This document shows, piece after piece, positions 9,122 to 17,981 of a DNA stretch of 52,176 nt. Source of the DNA: Bacteroidia bacterium. GTDB lineage: Bacteria; Bacteroidota; Bacteroidia; SpSt-205. The notes beneath the pieces were generated by a model, which saw nothing but the letters and a program-made list of their open reading frames with translations, was not told the DNA's origin and ran no database searches. The stretch spans positions 1 through 52,176 of the forward strand of contig JANZYW010000008.1 of assembly GCA_026413325.1 (NCBI GenBank), written 5' to 3'. A program made the position numbers and the translations under genes. How positions within the stretch are numbered: the stretch's first letter is position 1; each line of letters opens with the position of its first letter.

Positions 9122-9472
9122 AAGAAGCACCTTTTCTACTTGGCCTGTCCATGGCTCAGCAATCTGCACAGCATGAGCAGGAAGGCAAGTCGCTTTGTGA
9201 CACTTTTGACAAAAAAAGTGTGCGTGCGTAGGCCCATCTCCATCGCAGAGGACATAGAGCGGGTCTTGCCCAGGAAGATATACCCGATAAATAAGGCCGC
9301 TCCGCTGGAGAGCGATAAGATTGCGATACACAGTAACACGGTCCAGTTCTGTGAGTCTTAGGAGCTCAGCATGCGTCTTGGGCCCTTCTGCCAAAGCTTG
9401 AAGGATACATCGACGAGGCTCTGTGCACCGCAGTCCTTTTCCGTGTAATGTATCTCGTAAAGAGGATTTCAT
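9095..9472 (-). CDS. Fur family metal-dependent transcriptional repressor
   Basis: RCTEPRRCILQALAEGPKTHAELLRLTELDRVTVYRNLIALQRSGLIYRV; CQKC...CSQC zinc site; HAHFFC. Confidence 0.92.
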   Translation of the reverse strand: MKSSLRDTLHGKGLRCTEPRRCILQALAEGPKTHAELLRLTELDRVTVYRNLIALQRSGLIYRVYLPGQDPLYVLCDGDGPTHAHFFCQKCHKATCLPAHAVQIAEPWTGQVEKVLLLGRCSQCA

Positions 9473-10023
9473 AGAGAGCGCACAGGTAAAAATACGTCTA
9501 TGTCTGAGCTACCTCGCTCTAACCCAAAGTTTTTATCCGTGGGATTGAGATAATGTCGAAGAAGGATGCGTACAGTCCCCGAAGAGAACGCCACGGGACC
9601 CTGCATCCATCTACCTCGGCCCCCTACTGGCCGTCCTAAATCATCAGCATCGGTAGGTTCTATAAGAGCTAATGAATCCGGTACAGGAAGAAGGAAAAGG
9701 CGATGCGTGTTTTTCTGCTGCTCAAATATCACGGCCGTGAGGTCTTCTACCGGATTCCCGCTTTCATTTAGCACACGTACGACGTATGAATAGACCGACC
9801 CCGCAGCGGGACGAAGGGTATCTACAGTCGGCAAACGGCCTCCAGGGCCATCTGGATCCTTATATCGTCCTTTCACGGTATCCTGGCCCTGTACAAGGTA
9901 AATCTCAACTGTGGTGACCCTGCCGTGACCTATGTCTGATGCCCCATCTTTTTTCTCTTTCTTACACCCCCAAAGAAGAGAAGCAAGCAACAAAGCCTTC
10001 CCTGCGGTTTGTACCGATTTCAT
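9469..10023 (-). CDS. Hypothetical lipoprotein
   Basis: LLASLLWGCKKEKKDG lipobox; ATGA overlap with the fur-family gene downstream. Confidence 0.8.
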   Translation of the reverse strand: MKSVQTAGKALLLASLLWGCKKEKKDGASDIGHGRVTTVEIYLVQGQDTVKGRYKDPDGPGGRLPTVDTLRPAAGSVYSYVVRVLNESGNPVEDLTAVIFEQQKNTHRLFLLPVPDSLALIEPTDADDLGRPVGGRGRWMQGPVAFSSGTVRILLRHYLNPTDKNFGLERGSSDIDVFLPVRSL

Positions 10024-10109
10024 GTTACGAAGTTACAACTATGCAGCGAAAAAGAGAGCGTCTAATAGCTCTATCCGAGCTTCAAAGGTTATGGAGGTGG
10101 AGGAGAGAG

Positions 10110-10910
10110 CTACTCTCCTAAGATAATTGGCAGTCCCTCCTTGGCGCTCCCAATAACTACTATCTTGGTATTTTGAGAAGCCGCTAAAGCTTGGGTCGCC
10201 TCAATTCCTTTCCATCTCAAAAGGTACGGATTGAGACCTGAGCTCACGATGTCCTGAAACTGTTTGATACCCAGTGCTTCGATGCGCTTTCTCTCCGCTT
10301 CTTTCTGCTCTTTTTGAATGCGAAACTCATACTCCATCGCTTCTTGCTCCTGCCTTAGTTTCCTTTCAATCGCCTCAGCGATACTTTGAGGGAGCTTTAC
10401 GGAGCGGATGAGTACGGCATCCAGGTGAATATGTTTTGTACGAAGTAAAGAGTCGGTCTCGTGATAAATTTCTTCTTGTATTTGCTCCCGCTTCGTTGAG
10501 TAAAGCTCTTCAGGAAAGTACTTACCGATAACTTTTCGAGTAGAGGCCCGTATCTGAGGGAGTACGATCTTTTCCACAAAATCAGCTCCTATCTCTCGAT
10601 GCAAAACGGGGAGCTCTCCTGGAACGGGGGCATATCGAACGGAAATATCAATATGTATGCTTAGCCCATTGCGGGCCAGTACATCCATGCTTTCCTCTTT
10701 CTCTTGCAGCCGAACGTCGTACTCTACAAGTGTATTCCAGGGGGCTATCAGGTGAAAACCTTCTTCATAAGTGCGACGGGTATCCACTCCTCCTCCAAAA
10801 GGCCGAAATAAAACCCCCAAATGACCCGCAGGGATAGTCTGGCAAGAAGAAAAGAAAAGAGGAACAAGCAGCACAAGGGCACCGAGGAAAAAAAATAGTT
10901 TAGCTTTCAT
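10110..10910 (-). CDS. SPFH/prohibitin family protein with lipobox
   Basis: LVPLFFSSCQTIPAGHLGVLFRPFGGGV...EGFHLIAPWNTLVEYDVRLQEKEESMDVLARNGLSIHIDISVRYAP...QEAMEYEFRIQKEQKEAERKRIEALGI. Confidence 0.92.
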   Translation of the reverse strand: MKAKLFFFLGALVLLVPLFFSSCQTIPAGHLGVLFRPFGGGVDTRRTYEEGFHLIAPWNTLVEYDVRLQEKEESMDVLARNGLSIHIDISVRYAPVPGELPVLHREIGADFVEKIVLPQIRASTRKVIGKYFPEELYSTKREQIQEEIYHETDSLLRTKHIHLDAVLIRSVKLPQSIAEAIERKLRQEQEAMEYEFRIQKEQKEAERKRIEALGIKQFQDIVSSGLNPYLLRWKGIEATQALAASQNTKIVVIGSAKEGLPIILGE

Positions 10911-10912
10911 TG

Positions 10913-11410
10913 TTATTTTCTTTTATAGACAGGGACGCTGGAGCAGGCTTCTCCATAAAAAACCAAGTGGGCGACAGGCATCACCCGACGAAAAAATTCG
11001 GTCATGACCATAGGAGAGATGGATGTGCAGCCTTTTAGGAGTATCTTTTTGTCTCGGTAAGAATCCCAATCCACGTGCTCTAACAAGTGGAGCCGATAGA
11101 GATCCCGTATCTCCTCAGGAGAAACCACAGCATAATAGGTGGCATGCGGGGAGAGATACATGCCTACCAGTAAAAAAGCCCATGGCGGGATAATCGCGTC
11201 TGTACTCAGATAGATGGGTACCAGAGCTCCAGCATAGGCTTCCCAGGTGTGGGACTTTAGAGCCTTACGGAATGGCTGCTCACGGAGTATGAGCCCCTCC
11301 TCAAGAAACTGCGCCAGGTCCAGAGGACGAACAGGGGGTACTGAGAGAAGCTTCTCTAAATCGATAGTAAGCAACTCCGCCGCCTCGACCCGGTTGACGG
11401 GAGTGGCCAT
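10913..11410 (-). CDS. DUF2480 family protein
   Basis: MATPVNRVEAAELLTIDLEKLL...FLEEGLILREQPFRKALKSHTWEAYAGALVPIYLSTDAIIPPWAFLLV...KKILLKGCTSISPMVMTEFFRRVMPVAHLVFYGEACSSVPVYKRK; the track N-terminus MAQKVVGSNPTVRP is translated tRNA. Confidence 0.9.
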   Translation of the reverse strand: MATPVNRVEAAELLTIDLEKLLSVPPVRPLDLAQFLEEGLILREQPFRKALKSHTWEAYAGALVPIYLSTDAIIPPWAFLLVGMYLSPHATYYAVVSPEEIRDLYRLHLLEHVDWDSYRDKKILLKGCTSISPMVMTEFFRRVMPVAHLVFYGEACSSVPVYKRK

Positions 11411-11486
11411 GGGGCGGACAGTCGGATTCGAACCGACGACCTTCTGAGCCACAGTCAGACGCTCTAACCAACTGAGCTATGCCCGC
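11410..11486 (-). tRNA. tRNA-His (GTG) with encoded CCA; G-1 encoded at 11487
   Basis: (G)GCGGGCATAGCTCAGTTGGTTAGAGCGTCTGACTGTGGCTCAGAAGGTCGTCGGTTCGAATCCGACTGTCCGCCCCA; anticodon loop CTGTGGC; C73 opposite G-1; CCA encoded at 11412-11410. Confidence 0.97.
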
Positions 11487-11495
11487 CGTGAGCAG

Positions 11496-11503
11496 CAAAG
11501 GTA
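11496..11503 (-). promoter_or_regulatory. -7 element TACCTTTG, 8 nt before tRNA-His G-1
   Basis: Exact TAnnTTTG. Confidence 0.75.
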
Positions 11504-11527
11504 CAGATTTTCTGTGTACATGCCACC

Positions 11528-12202
11528 CTATACAGGAGGTAAGAGGTGGACAGCCCGTACCCAAGGAAGGTGGCGTATATAGGCAAGGCTGGCTTCTCGT
11601 AGCGGTTCATCCAATTCATAAACTTGGAGAGCCATATCGTCTTTAGCTCTCCGACTTACGGTGAGGGTCGCTATGTTGACGCCATCATAGGTGAGTATAG
11701 CTGCTAAGAAAGCGACGGCTCCTCGTACGTCTTGCGCCCGTACAATGAGAGTCGGAAGCTGTCCCGTAAAGTTGGTATGCAGCTCATCTATGCTACTGAT
11801 AAGGATAAGTCCTCCTCCTCTTGAGATACCTTCTATAGTAAGCTCTTGATCCCCTCTTTTTACGTAAATAACCAATGTATTGGGATGATTTTTAGCAGAA
11901 CTGATTACGGGTTCAAATGCATAATGAAGACCTGTGCTTTCTGCGATGGATATCGCATCCCGGATGCGCTCATCGTCCACTGCGAAACCCATCAGTCCTG
12001 CGATAACGGCTTTATCGCTTCCATGGCCTTTGTATGTCATCGCAAAGGAGTTGTAGAATAAGATACGGGCCTCTTCCGGAGGTCCTCCCAACAGAAAGTG
12101 AGCAACACGACCGATGCGGACGACTCCGGCCGTATGAGAGCTACTGGGGCCGATCATAATAGGCCCCAGCATATCGAATATACCACTGGGTTCCTGGCTC
12201 AT
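11528..12202 (-). CDS. sdaAB: L-serine ammonia-lyase (dehydratase), beta subunit
   Basis: SGIFDMLGPIMIGPSSSHTAGVVRIGRVA...GHGSDKAVIAGLMGF, C-terminal ACT-like region. Confidence 0.93.
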   Translation of the reverse strand: MSQEPSGIFDMLGPIMIGPSSSHTAGVVRIGRVAHFLLGGPPEEARILFYNSFAMTYKGHGSDKAVIAGLMGFAVDDERIRDAISIAESTGLHYAFEPVISSAKNHPNTLVIYVKRGDQELTIEGISRGGGLILISSIDELHTNFTGQLPTLIVRAQDVRGAVAFLAAILTYDGVNIATLTVSRRAKDDMALQVYELDEPLREASLAYIRHLPWVRAVHLLPPV

Positions 12203-12783
12203 CGAAAGCGAGAGGAGTTCGAGGTTTCAGAAAGCCAGATGAGACTCAGCTGTCCCATTATGCCTTCGATTCGGTCTCGAGCGGGACCTTGTATTCCTTC
12301 TAACTGAGCGGTCTGAGGGCGCCGCCGTAGATACAAGAAGCTCAATTCTCCCCATGGACGAAAGCGCCAACTAACCCCCCCTCCCCACCCCACTCCTATA
12401 GCCGCAATAGAAGCAGAACTGCCGGGAATGACTCGCCCTTCTAAGGTACGAGACGTAGCATTAAGCTGGAAAAAGGAAACTTCCGCCAGCGGTGATACAG
12501 CCCGCCGTAAAGGGCGAACTCGGAGCCCCACTGAGATGGCGGTCCATTTTGTTTGGCTGGATTTTCGTATGCGTCGATCTTGACTGATAAAACGGCCCCC
12601 TTCCCAGTAAATCCCAGGCTGAACACGCTTCTCGGTCAGGAATCGGACCCCTACCCCCCCAAACCCGTAAAAACGATTCCACCGCTCAGAGGCCGCCACC
12701 AAATCATTGTAACTGGTATGCCCTCCCCACCCTCCCCATATACCCACCTGATTCCATATCCCCATACACAGGACCTGTATCAT
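12199..12783 (-). CDS. Hypothetical protein, probable outer-membrane beta-barrel-like
   Basis: Glycine/aromatic alternating strands (GVGWGGGVSWRFRPWGELSFLYLRRRP); ATGA overlap with sdaAB; TACCTTTG 4 nt upstream. Confidence 0.65.
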   Translation of the reverse strand: MIQVLCMGIWNQVGIWGGWGGHTSYNDLVAASERWNRFYGFGGVGVRFLTEKRVQPGIYWEGGRFISQDRRIRKSSQTKWTAISVGLRVRPLRRAVSPLAEVSFFQLNATSRTLEGRVIPGSSASIAAIGVGWGGGVSWRFRPWGELSFLYLRRRPQTAQLEGIQGPARDRIEGIMGQLSLIWLSETSNSSRFR

Positions 12784-12787
12784 ACAA

Positions 12788-12795
12788 CAAAGGTA
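12788..12795 (-). promoter_or_regulatory. -7 element TACCTTTG, 4 nt before 12783 start
   Basis: Exact TAnnTTTG. Confidence 0.75.
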
Positions 12796-12811
12796 AAAGA
12801 GAACAGATATC

Positions 12812-13015
12812 TTAGCTTTTCATCAAGAGAGACGTGATCTTGCTTGCGGCGAAACGAATGCGATGTAGCCGTTTTTGTTCCTTTCGCAGAGCTAAAAGGC
12901 GAGAAAGGTCTCCCTCCTGCGCAGCTTCCTGCTGTTCTCCCTGGAGATGTTCTTCATAGCGAATGAGACAATCCAAAAAGCCTTTCCAAGCTTCCTCTAC
13001 TTCGACCCAACGCAT
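12812..13015 (-). CDS. Small charged helical hypothetical protein (67 aa)
   Basis: ATG preceded by TATATTTG at 5 nt; sequence coiled-coil-like (EEHLQGEQQEAAQEGDLSRLLALRKEQKRLHRIR). Confidence 0.6.
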   Translation of the reverse strand: MRWVEVEEAWKGFLDCLIRYEEHLQGEQQEAAQEGDLSRLLALRKEQKRLHRIRFAASKITSLLMKS

Positions 13016-13020
13016 TTCCT

Positions 13021-13028
13021 CAAATATA
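13021..13028 (-). promoter_or_regulatory. -7 element TATATTTG, 5 nt before 13015 start
   Basis: Exact TAnnTTTG. Confidence 0.7.
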
Positions 13029-13130
13029 CGCTTTCTACAGTGCCTTTTTCTCTGGTAGTCTGGCTATCGCCTTCCCTTATTCAACTTAGATTGAATACAA
13101 TCAGTGGTCGTTTTTTCCTTGCGCATCTTC

Positions 13131-13138
13131 TACCTTTG
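13131..13138 (+). promoter_or_regulatory. -7 element TACCTTTG, 4 nt before M1 peptidase start
   Basis: Exact TAnnTTTG. Confidence 0.75.
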
Positions 13139-13142
13139 CGCC

Positions 13143-15536
13143 ATGCGTTGGCTTTCAGCCCTCTCCCTTGTGTGGGTTTTTGGACAAGGATATACCCCTC
13201 GAGAACGGCTTGTGGACATGCTACATCTCCGTCTCCAGGTACGCTTTGCACCGGAGAAAGGCACCGTGTATGGATGGGTGGTCCATACTTTCGAGCCTCT
13301 GAGGGAAGGAGTCGATAGCTTGGTATTAGATGCGGTACGGTTAGAGGTGGAGGAGGTTCGATTTCATGACCAGCCTATCCCTTTTCGGAATACGGGAGAA
13401 CAGCTTATTATACGCTTTCCCGCTCCTTTACCCGTTGGGAAGAAAGATTCTCTCTCGATCCGCTACATGGCCACACCTCGGAAAGGGCTTTACTTCATCG
13501 GATGGAAGGATCGAACGGGTCGAGCCCGCAAGCAAATATGGACACAAGGCCAAGCTACAGACCATCGGTATTGGATTCCAGCCTATGATGATCCGAATGA
13601 TAAGCTTATAACCGAAACCCTTATTACATTCGATAGCCGATACCAGGTCCTTTCTAACGGCACGCTATTAGATACCCTTCGAAATCCAGATGGTACGCTA
13701 ACCTGGCATTATCGCATGCAGAAACCTCACAGCCTATACCTACTTATGCTGGCTATCGGCGAGTACGGTATAGAGCGCAGAACAACCAGTCGAGGTCTAC
13801 CGCTCCTCCTTTACTATTATCCAGACAGCCGAGATTGCTGTTTAGAGCCTACCTACCGCTATTCAGTCGAGATGGTGGAAAAGCTGGAGGCTGAACTGGA
13901 AGTCCCCTTTCCCTGGGAGAAATACGCTCAAGTTCCTGTAGCTGACTACATCTATGGTGCGATGGAGAATACAACTGCGACTGTCTTTGGTGACTTTTTC
14001 CACGTAGATGAAAGAGCCTACTTAGACCGAAGCTACGTAGAAGTTAATGCCCATGAACTTACCCACCAGTGGTTCGGAGACTATGTCACGGCCCGGTCCT
14101 TTGCCCATCTCTGGCTGCAGGAAAGCTTCGCTACCCATTATGCGCGCTTCATCGTAGGCCAGCTGCAAGGAGAAGATGCATACGCCTGGGGACGTCGCAC
14201 GGAACATACGCTTGCCCTCTCTGCCAGCCAAAAAGACCTCCTTCCCATCGTCCATCCCAACCCCGGATACAGCCGCATCTATCAGAAAGGTTCCGCAGTG
14301 CTCGATATGATGCGCTACACTTTCGGCAACGAAACTTATCGTAAGGTCATCACCCACTATCTCAAGACCCATCCTTACGGAACTGTGGAAACAAACGATC
14401 TCTATCAAGCATTTCAGGATGCAGCGGGCCTCAGCCCAGACTGGTTCTTCCAGCAGTGGCTCTATCGAGGAGGAGAACCCCATTACAAAGTCCAGTACCA
14501 CTCTATTGAGAAAGCAGGGAAAAACTATACCCAGCTTATCGTGGAGCAGATACAAGATTCTTCTATCGGTCTCTTCAAGATGCCCATTTCCGTCGCCGTC
14601 CATTATGTAGACGGAACCAGAGATACCTTACGGGCTTGGGTAGATGAGCAAAAAGAAGTTATAGAAATACCCAACATAGGGAAGAAAAACATTTCATTTG
14701 TCTTATTTGATCCAGGAGGATGGATCCTTAAGCAGCTCACTTTTGAAAAGAAAGTGGAGGAGCTATTCGCTCAGTTGGAGAAAGCGCCCGCTCTTTTAGA
14801 CCGTTATGATGCATTAGTGGCTCTTCGGAAGGTTCCCGTAGGGGTCAAACGAGAAGCGCTTCTCGCTGCATATCGCCGGGAACAATTTGGGGCCCTTCGG
14901 GCAGAAGTAGTCTCTCAGTTGGCAAATGATCCCAATAGCCTCAGTTTCCTGAGAGAAGCGCTTCGCGATCCCCATCCTCAGGTGCGCTTTGCGGTTATTG
15001 CCCACCTCAACCCCTTGCCTACCACCCTAAGGGCAGAGTTAGAATCTCTTTTGCGAGACTCTTCTTATGTGATACAGGCTTTGGCTTTAGAAAGGCTGAG
15101 CGAGGCTTTTCCTCGCAGGGTACCTGACTATCTGCGCCAGACGGCTGCTACCCTCGGCCGAGTTGGACATAATGTTCGCATCAAGCATTTAGAGATAGCT
15201 GCTCTGTACGGTGACAAAGCTGCTTTAGAGAAGTTGGTGGACTATGCCAGTCCCTCATTTGAGTTTCGGACTCGGCAAAATGCCCTTCGGAGTCTAAAAG
15301 CACTGAATCAGCTTCCCCCTTCTCTGCTGCCACATCTTTTTGAGGCACTAACCAGCCCCAACACTCGTCTGGCTGCAGTGGCGAGGGAAGGAGTAGAGTA
15401 CTGGATGCAACAGATTCGGTATCGGCAAGCCCTATTAGACTATTATCAAAAGCAGGTTTGGAGTCCAGCGGAGAAAGCCATCCTTGCCCCCATTTTTGAG
15501 TACAAAGCCCCCACTTTTTATCAGCGGAGCTCATGA
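13143..15536 (+). CDS. M1 family metallopeptidase (aminopeptidase N-like) with C-terminal HEAT-like repeats
   Basis: YGAMENTTATVF, HELTHQWFGDYVTARSFAHLWLQESFATH; start trimmed to MRWLSALSLVWVFGQG, 4 nt after TACCTTTG. Confidence 0.95.
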   Translation: MRWLSALSLVWVFGQGYTPRERLVDMLHLRLQVRFAPEKGTVYGWVVHTFEPLREGVDSLVLDAVRLEVEEVRFHDQPIPFRNTGEQLIIRFPAPLPVGKKDSLSIRYMATPRKGLYFIGWKDRTGRARKQIWTQGQATDHRYWIPAYDDPNDKLITETLITFDSRYQVLSNGTLLDTLRNPDGTLTWHYRMQKPHSLYLLMLAIGEYGIERRTTSRGLPLLLYYYPDSRDCCLEPTYRYSVEMVEKLEAELEVPFPWEKYAQVPVADYIYGAMENTTATVFGDFFHVDERAYLDRSYVEVNAHELTHQWFGDYVTARSFAHLWLQESFATHYARFIVGQLQGEDAYAWGRRTEHTLALSASQKDLLPIVHPNPGYSRIYQKGSAVLDMMRYTFGNETYRKVITHYLKTHPYGTVETNDLYQAFQDAAGLSPDWFFQQWLYRGGEPHYKVQYHSIEKAGKNYTQLIVEQIQDSSIGLFKMPISVAVHYVDGTRDTLRAWVDEQKEVIEIPNIGKKNISFVLFDPGGWILKQLTFEKKVEELFAQLEKAPALLDRYDALVALRKVPVGVKREALLAAYRREQFGALRAEVVSQLANDPNSLSFLREALRDPHPQVRFAVIAHLNPLPTTLRAELESLLRDSSYVIQALALERLSEAFPRRVPDYLRQTAATLGRVGHNVRIKHLEIAALYGDKAALEKLVDYASPSFEFRTRQNALRSLKALNQLPPSLLPHLFEALTSPNTRLAAVAREGVEYWMQQIRYRQALLDYYQKQVWSPAEKAILAPIFEYKAPTFYQRSS

Positions 15537-16012
15537 GCCGCTGGATAGTGCGCGTATATGCACTCTGTCCAGGCCCTTGTAATACTTGGCTAACTGTAGA
15601 AGAGTACTTTCAAGGTGGGTGGATACATAAGTTTCCTGGAGGAGGGGTGGAAGCGTCAGAGGGATTGTTAGAAGCACTCCAGCGGGAGCTATGGGAAGAG
15701 CTGCGGGTCGAAATACAAGAGGCAAAACACTTTTACACCACCCATTTTTATCAACGCTCTTACTATCACACAGATGCACGCCTCTTAGCCGTTTACTATC
15801 AGGTACAGGTATCGGGGACTTTGACTCCCATGAATCCTCGACTTCGACTAAAGTGGCTCCCGCCTGACTTTATGCAGCTTACCTTCCCGATCGATCGCTT
15901 CGTTTCTGGTCTTCTTTTGAGGGGGGAGAGCTCAGTAGACGGCGAGCCCTTACGTACCTATTTCGCCAATGCGGGTCGTCCAGGCTATCCTCTCGCACCC
16001 CTCCCCGAGTAG
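15533..16012 (+). CDS. NUDIX hydrolase
   Basis: Nudix box GGVEASEGLLEALQRELWEELRVE; ATGA overlap with the M1 gene. Confidence 0.9.
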   Translation: MSRWIVRVYALCPGPCNTWLTVEEYFQGGWIHKFPGGGVEASEGLLEALQRELWEELRVEIQEAKHFYTTHFYQRSYYHTDARLLAVYYQVQVSGTLTPMNPRLRLKWLPPDFMQLTFPIDRFVSGLLLRGESSVDGEPLRTYFANAGRPGYPLAPLPE

Positions 16013-16391
16013 AGGCATGGATGAAGCGAACTTCTCCAGCGGATATTTCTGTAACGATTCCTACATGGGTAATCTTGCGTGATTTAGGCTCTCGAAAAAA
16101 TACCAGATCGCCCGGATGCAGCTGGCTTTTTGGAACTGCTTTTCCCATCTCAGCCAAGGCATCCGCAGTCCGGGGGAGTCGCATCTGGGCTACTTCCCAG
16201 TAGACTCGGCAGACTAAACCAGAACAGTCCATCCCCTGCTGATCCATGCCGCCCCATCGGTAAGGAACCCCCGTGTACCTTTTTGCCACTTGAACGATAC
16301 GGGCACTGGGGGAAAGTTTGGCAGAACGGGATGAAGCTTGAGGGGCACACCCCACAACAAAGACTACCACGCTCCCTATTAGCCAGCGCAT
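15879..16391 (-). CDS. NlpC/P60 family peptidoglycan endopeptidase lipoprotein
   Basis: VVVFVVGCAPQ lipobox; GVPYRWGGMDQQGMDCSGLV..., HPGDLVFF, HVGIV. Confidence 0.93.
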   Translation of the reverse strand: MRWLIGSVVVFVVGCAPQASSRSAKLSPSARIVQVAKRYTGVPYRWGGMDQQGMDCSGLVCRVYWEVAQMRLPRTADALAEMGKAVPKSQLHPGDLVFFREPKSRKITHVGIVTEISAGEVRFIHASTRGGVREDSLDDPHWRNRYVRARRLLSSPPSKEDQKRSDRSGR

Positions 16392-16436
16392 AAGCAAAGC
16401 TCTCTCTTTTCCGAGAAGAAATGGGTGTGTGGAAAA

Positions 16437-17054
16437 CTACTGTTCTTTTTTAGAGGGGGTGGGGAAACCCGAAATGCCAAAGCGATTCGCTTGATTGCAG
16501 TGATTCATGGCCCGCTCGATATCATTCCTACCCCAAATCAATATGCAGTCTACCGCACGCGGGAGAAGTTCGAGAAAAAGACGCTCCTGCTCAGGGGTAA
16601 AAGGAGATAAAACGTACTCTACCTGTTTCCCTCGGGGAAAGTCCTTCCCGATCCCGATACGCAGCCGGGGAAAAGAAGGAGTTTCTAAGCAATCTATAAT
16701 ATGAGATAAGCCATTGTGCCCCCCGGCGGATCCTTTAGGGGTAAGCCGCATACTCCCCACGGGCAGCTGGATCTCATCCAATACCACTAAAATCTCCTCT
16801 GTAGAGAGAGAGAGACGTTGCTTCCAATAAGCCACCGCCTCCCCGGAAAGATTCATATAGGTAGTTGGCTGAAAGAGATACCATTGAACCCCCGCCCAGG
16901 ATACATGAGTAGTCAAAACGTACTTCTGGGCAGAAAAAGAAGGAGCTTGTAAACGAGACGCCAATGCCTCTACGACTCGAAATCCTACATTGTGTCGAGT
17001 ATGACGATAGAGCTCTCCGGGATTTCCAAGTCCAAAGATGGCCCGCTTTTTCAT
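16437..17054 (-). CDS. pth: Peptidyl-tRNA hydrolase
   Basis: AIFGLGNPGELYRHTRHNVGF, FQPTTYMNLSG, GSAGGHNGLSHI. Confidence 0.96.
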   Translation of the reverse strand: MKKRAIFGLGNPGELYRHTRHNVGFRVVEALASRLQAPSFSAQKYVLTTHVSWAGVQWYLFQPTTYMNLSGEAVAYWKQRLSLSTEEILVVLDEIQLPVGSMRLTPKGSAGGHNGLSHIIDCLETPSFPRLRIGIGKDFPRGKQVEYVLSPFTPEQERLFLELLPRAVDCILIWGRNDIERAMNHCNQANRFGISGFPTPSKKEQ

Positions 17055-17876
17055 TCATTTGACCCGAAGTCTCTGGCCTGGACGGAGAATGCTACGGGTA
17101 GATAAGCCGTTGAGCGCACATAAATAGCGAACTGTGAGTCCATATTTGAGCGCGATGGAATACAAAGATTCTCCCCTTCGAACGATATGATACACTGCAG
17201 CACTAAGGGTACTAAGATGGGAGAAGGTCTCTGGAGTGATATACAGTTCTCTCTCGATCAGCTGTCCATTTGGGAAATCGATCAACGCGCTCACGTCGAT
17301 AGGCTCTCCCATGAAGCGGATCTCAAAGTGAAGATGAGGACCTGTGCTTCGACCCGTACTCCCTCCTAGACCGATGGGGTCCCCTGCTTTTACTACTTGC
17401 TCGGGGGAAACTAAGACCCGAGAAAAGTGACCATATACCGTCTCGAGACCATTTGGATGAGCTATTACACAAAAATAGCCATATCCTCCAGGATCATACC
17501 CAGCTAATCGTACTTCTCCATCCATCGCCGCTACGACCGTATCCCCCACACGCAAGTCGACATCTAACCCGAAATGGAACTGCCACCCTCTCCGAAAACC
17601 AAATCCAGAGTTGAGAGCGCCTTTGATAGGAACGATAAAATAAAATCCTTCTTCTGGCTTTTCTAAAAAGATACGTACAGGGGCTACCAGTGGCCGAATA
17701 TCTTTTGGGCGACATGCTCCTACCCACTGACGATCCCACCACACCTTGGGAAGCTGCTCAGAAAGCCGTTCCAACCCTGCATAAGCTGCTCGATAAGAGG
17801 TAAGAGCCGCCTTCGTGGTATCTGTAGCCCATAGTCCGCTCACCAGCACAGAGAGTAGCCAGAAACTGCTCTGCAT
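17055..17876 (-). CDS. M23 family metallopeptidase with C-terminal LysM domain
   Basis: HFGLDVDLRVGDTVVAAMDGEVRLAG...TGRSTGPHLHFEIRF; LysM YHIVRRGESLYSIALKYGLTVRYLCALNGL; start trimmed to MQSSFWLLSVLVSGLWA 4 nt after TACATTTG. Confidence 0.93.
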   Translation of the reverse strand: MQSSFWLLSVLVSGLWATDTTKAALTSYRAAYAGLERLSEQLPKVWWDRQWVGACRPKDIRPLVAPVRIFLEKPEEGFYFIVPIKGALNSGFGFRRGWQFHFGLDVDLRVGDTVVAAMDGEVRLAGYDPGGYGYFCVIAHPNGLETVYGHFSRVLVSPEQVVKAGDPIGLGGSTGRSTGPHLHFEIRFMGEPIDVSALIDFPNGQLIERELYITPETFSHLSTLSAAVYHIVRRGESLYSIALKYGLTVRYLCALNGLSTRSILRPGQRLRVK

Positions 17877-17880
17877 AGAA

Positions 17881-17888
17881 CAAATGTA
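17881..17888 (-). promoter_or_regulatory. -7 element TACATTTG, 4 nt before M23 peptidase start
   Basis: Exact TAnnTTTG. Confidence 0.75.
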
Positions 17889-17981
17889 CAAAACTTTCAA
17901 GAATCGGGGACGAGATGTGGAAAACTCCTCTATGTACCCGCTGGAGATATACCATTTGGGAATCGCTAATCCCTTCATGTA

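Noticed and set aside
11301-11564. ORF containing GIAQLVRASDCGSEGRRFESDCPP
   Set aside because: Classic spurious translation of a tRNA gene (tRNA-His here).
14022-14603. 193-aa antisense ORF inside the M1 peptidase gene
   Set aside because: The opposite strand encodes conserved M1 motifs; the ORF has no family signature.
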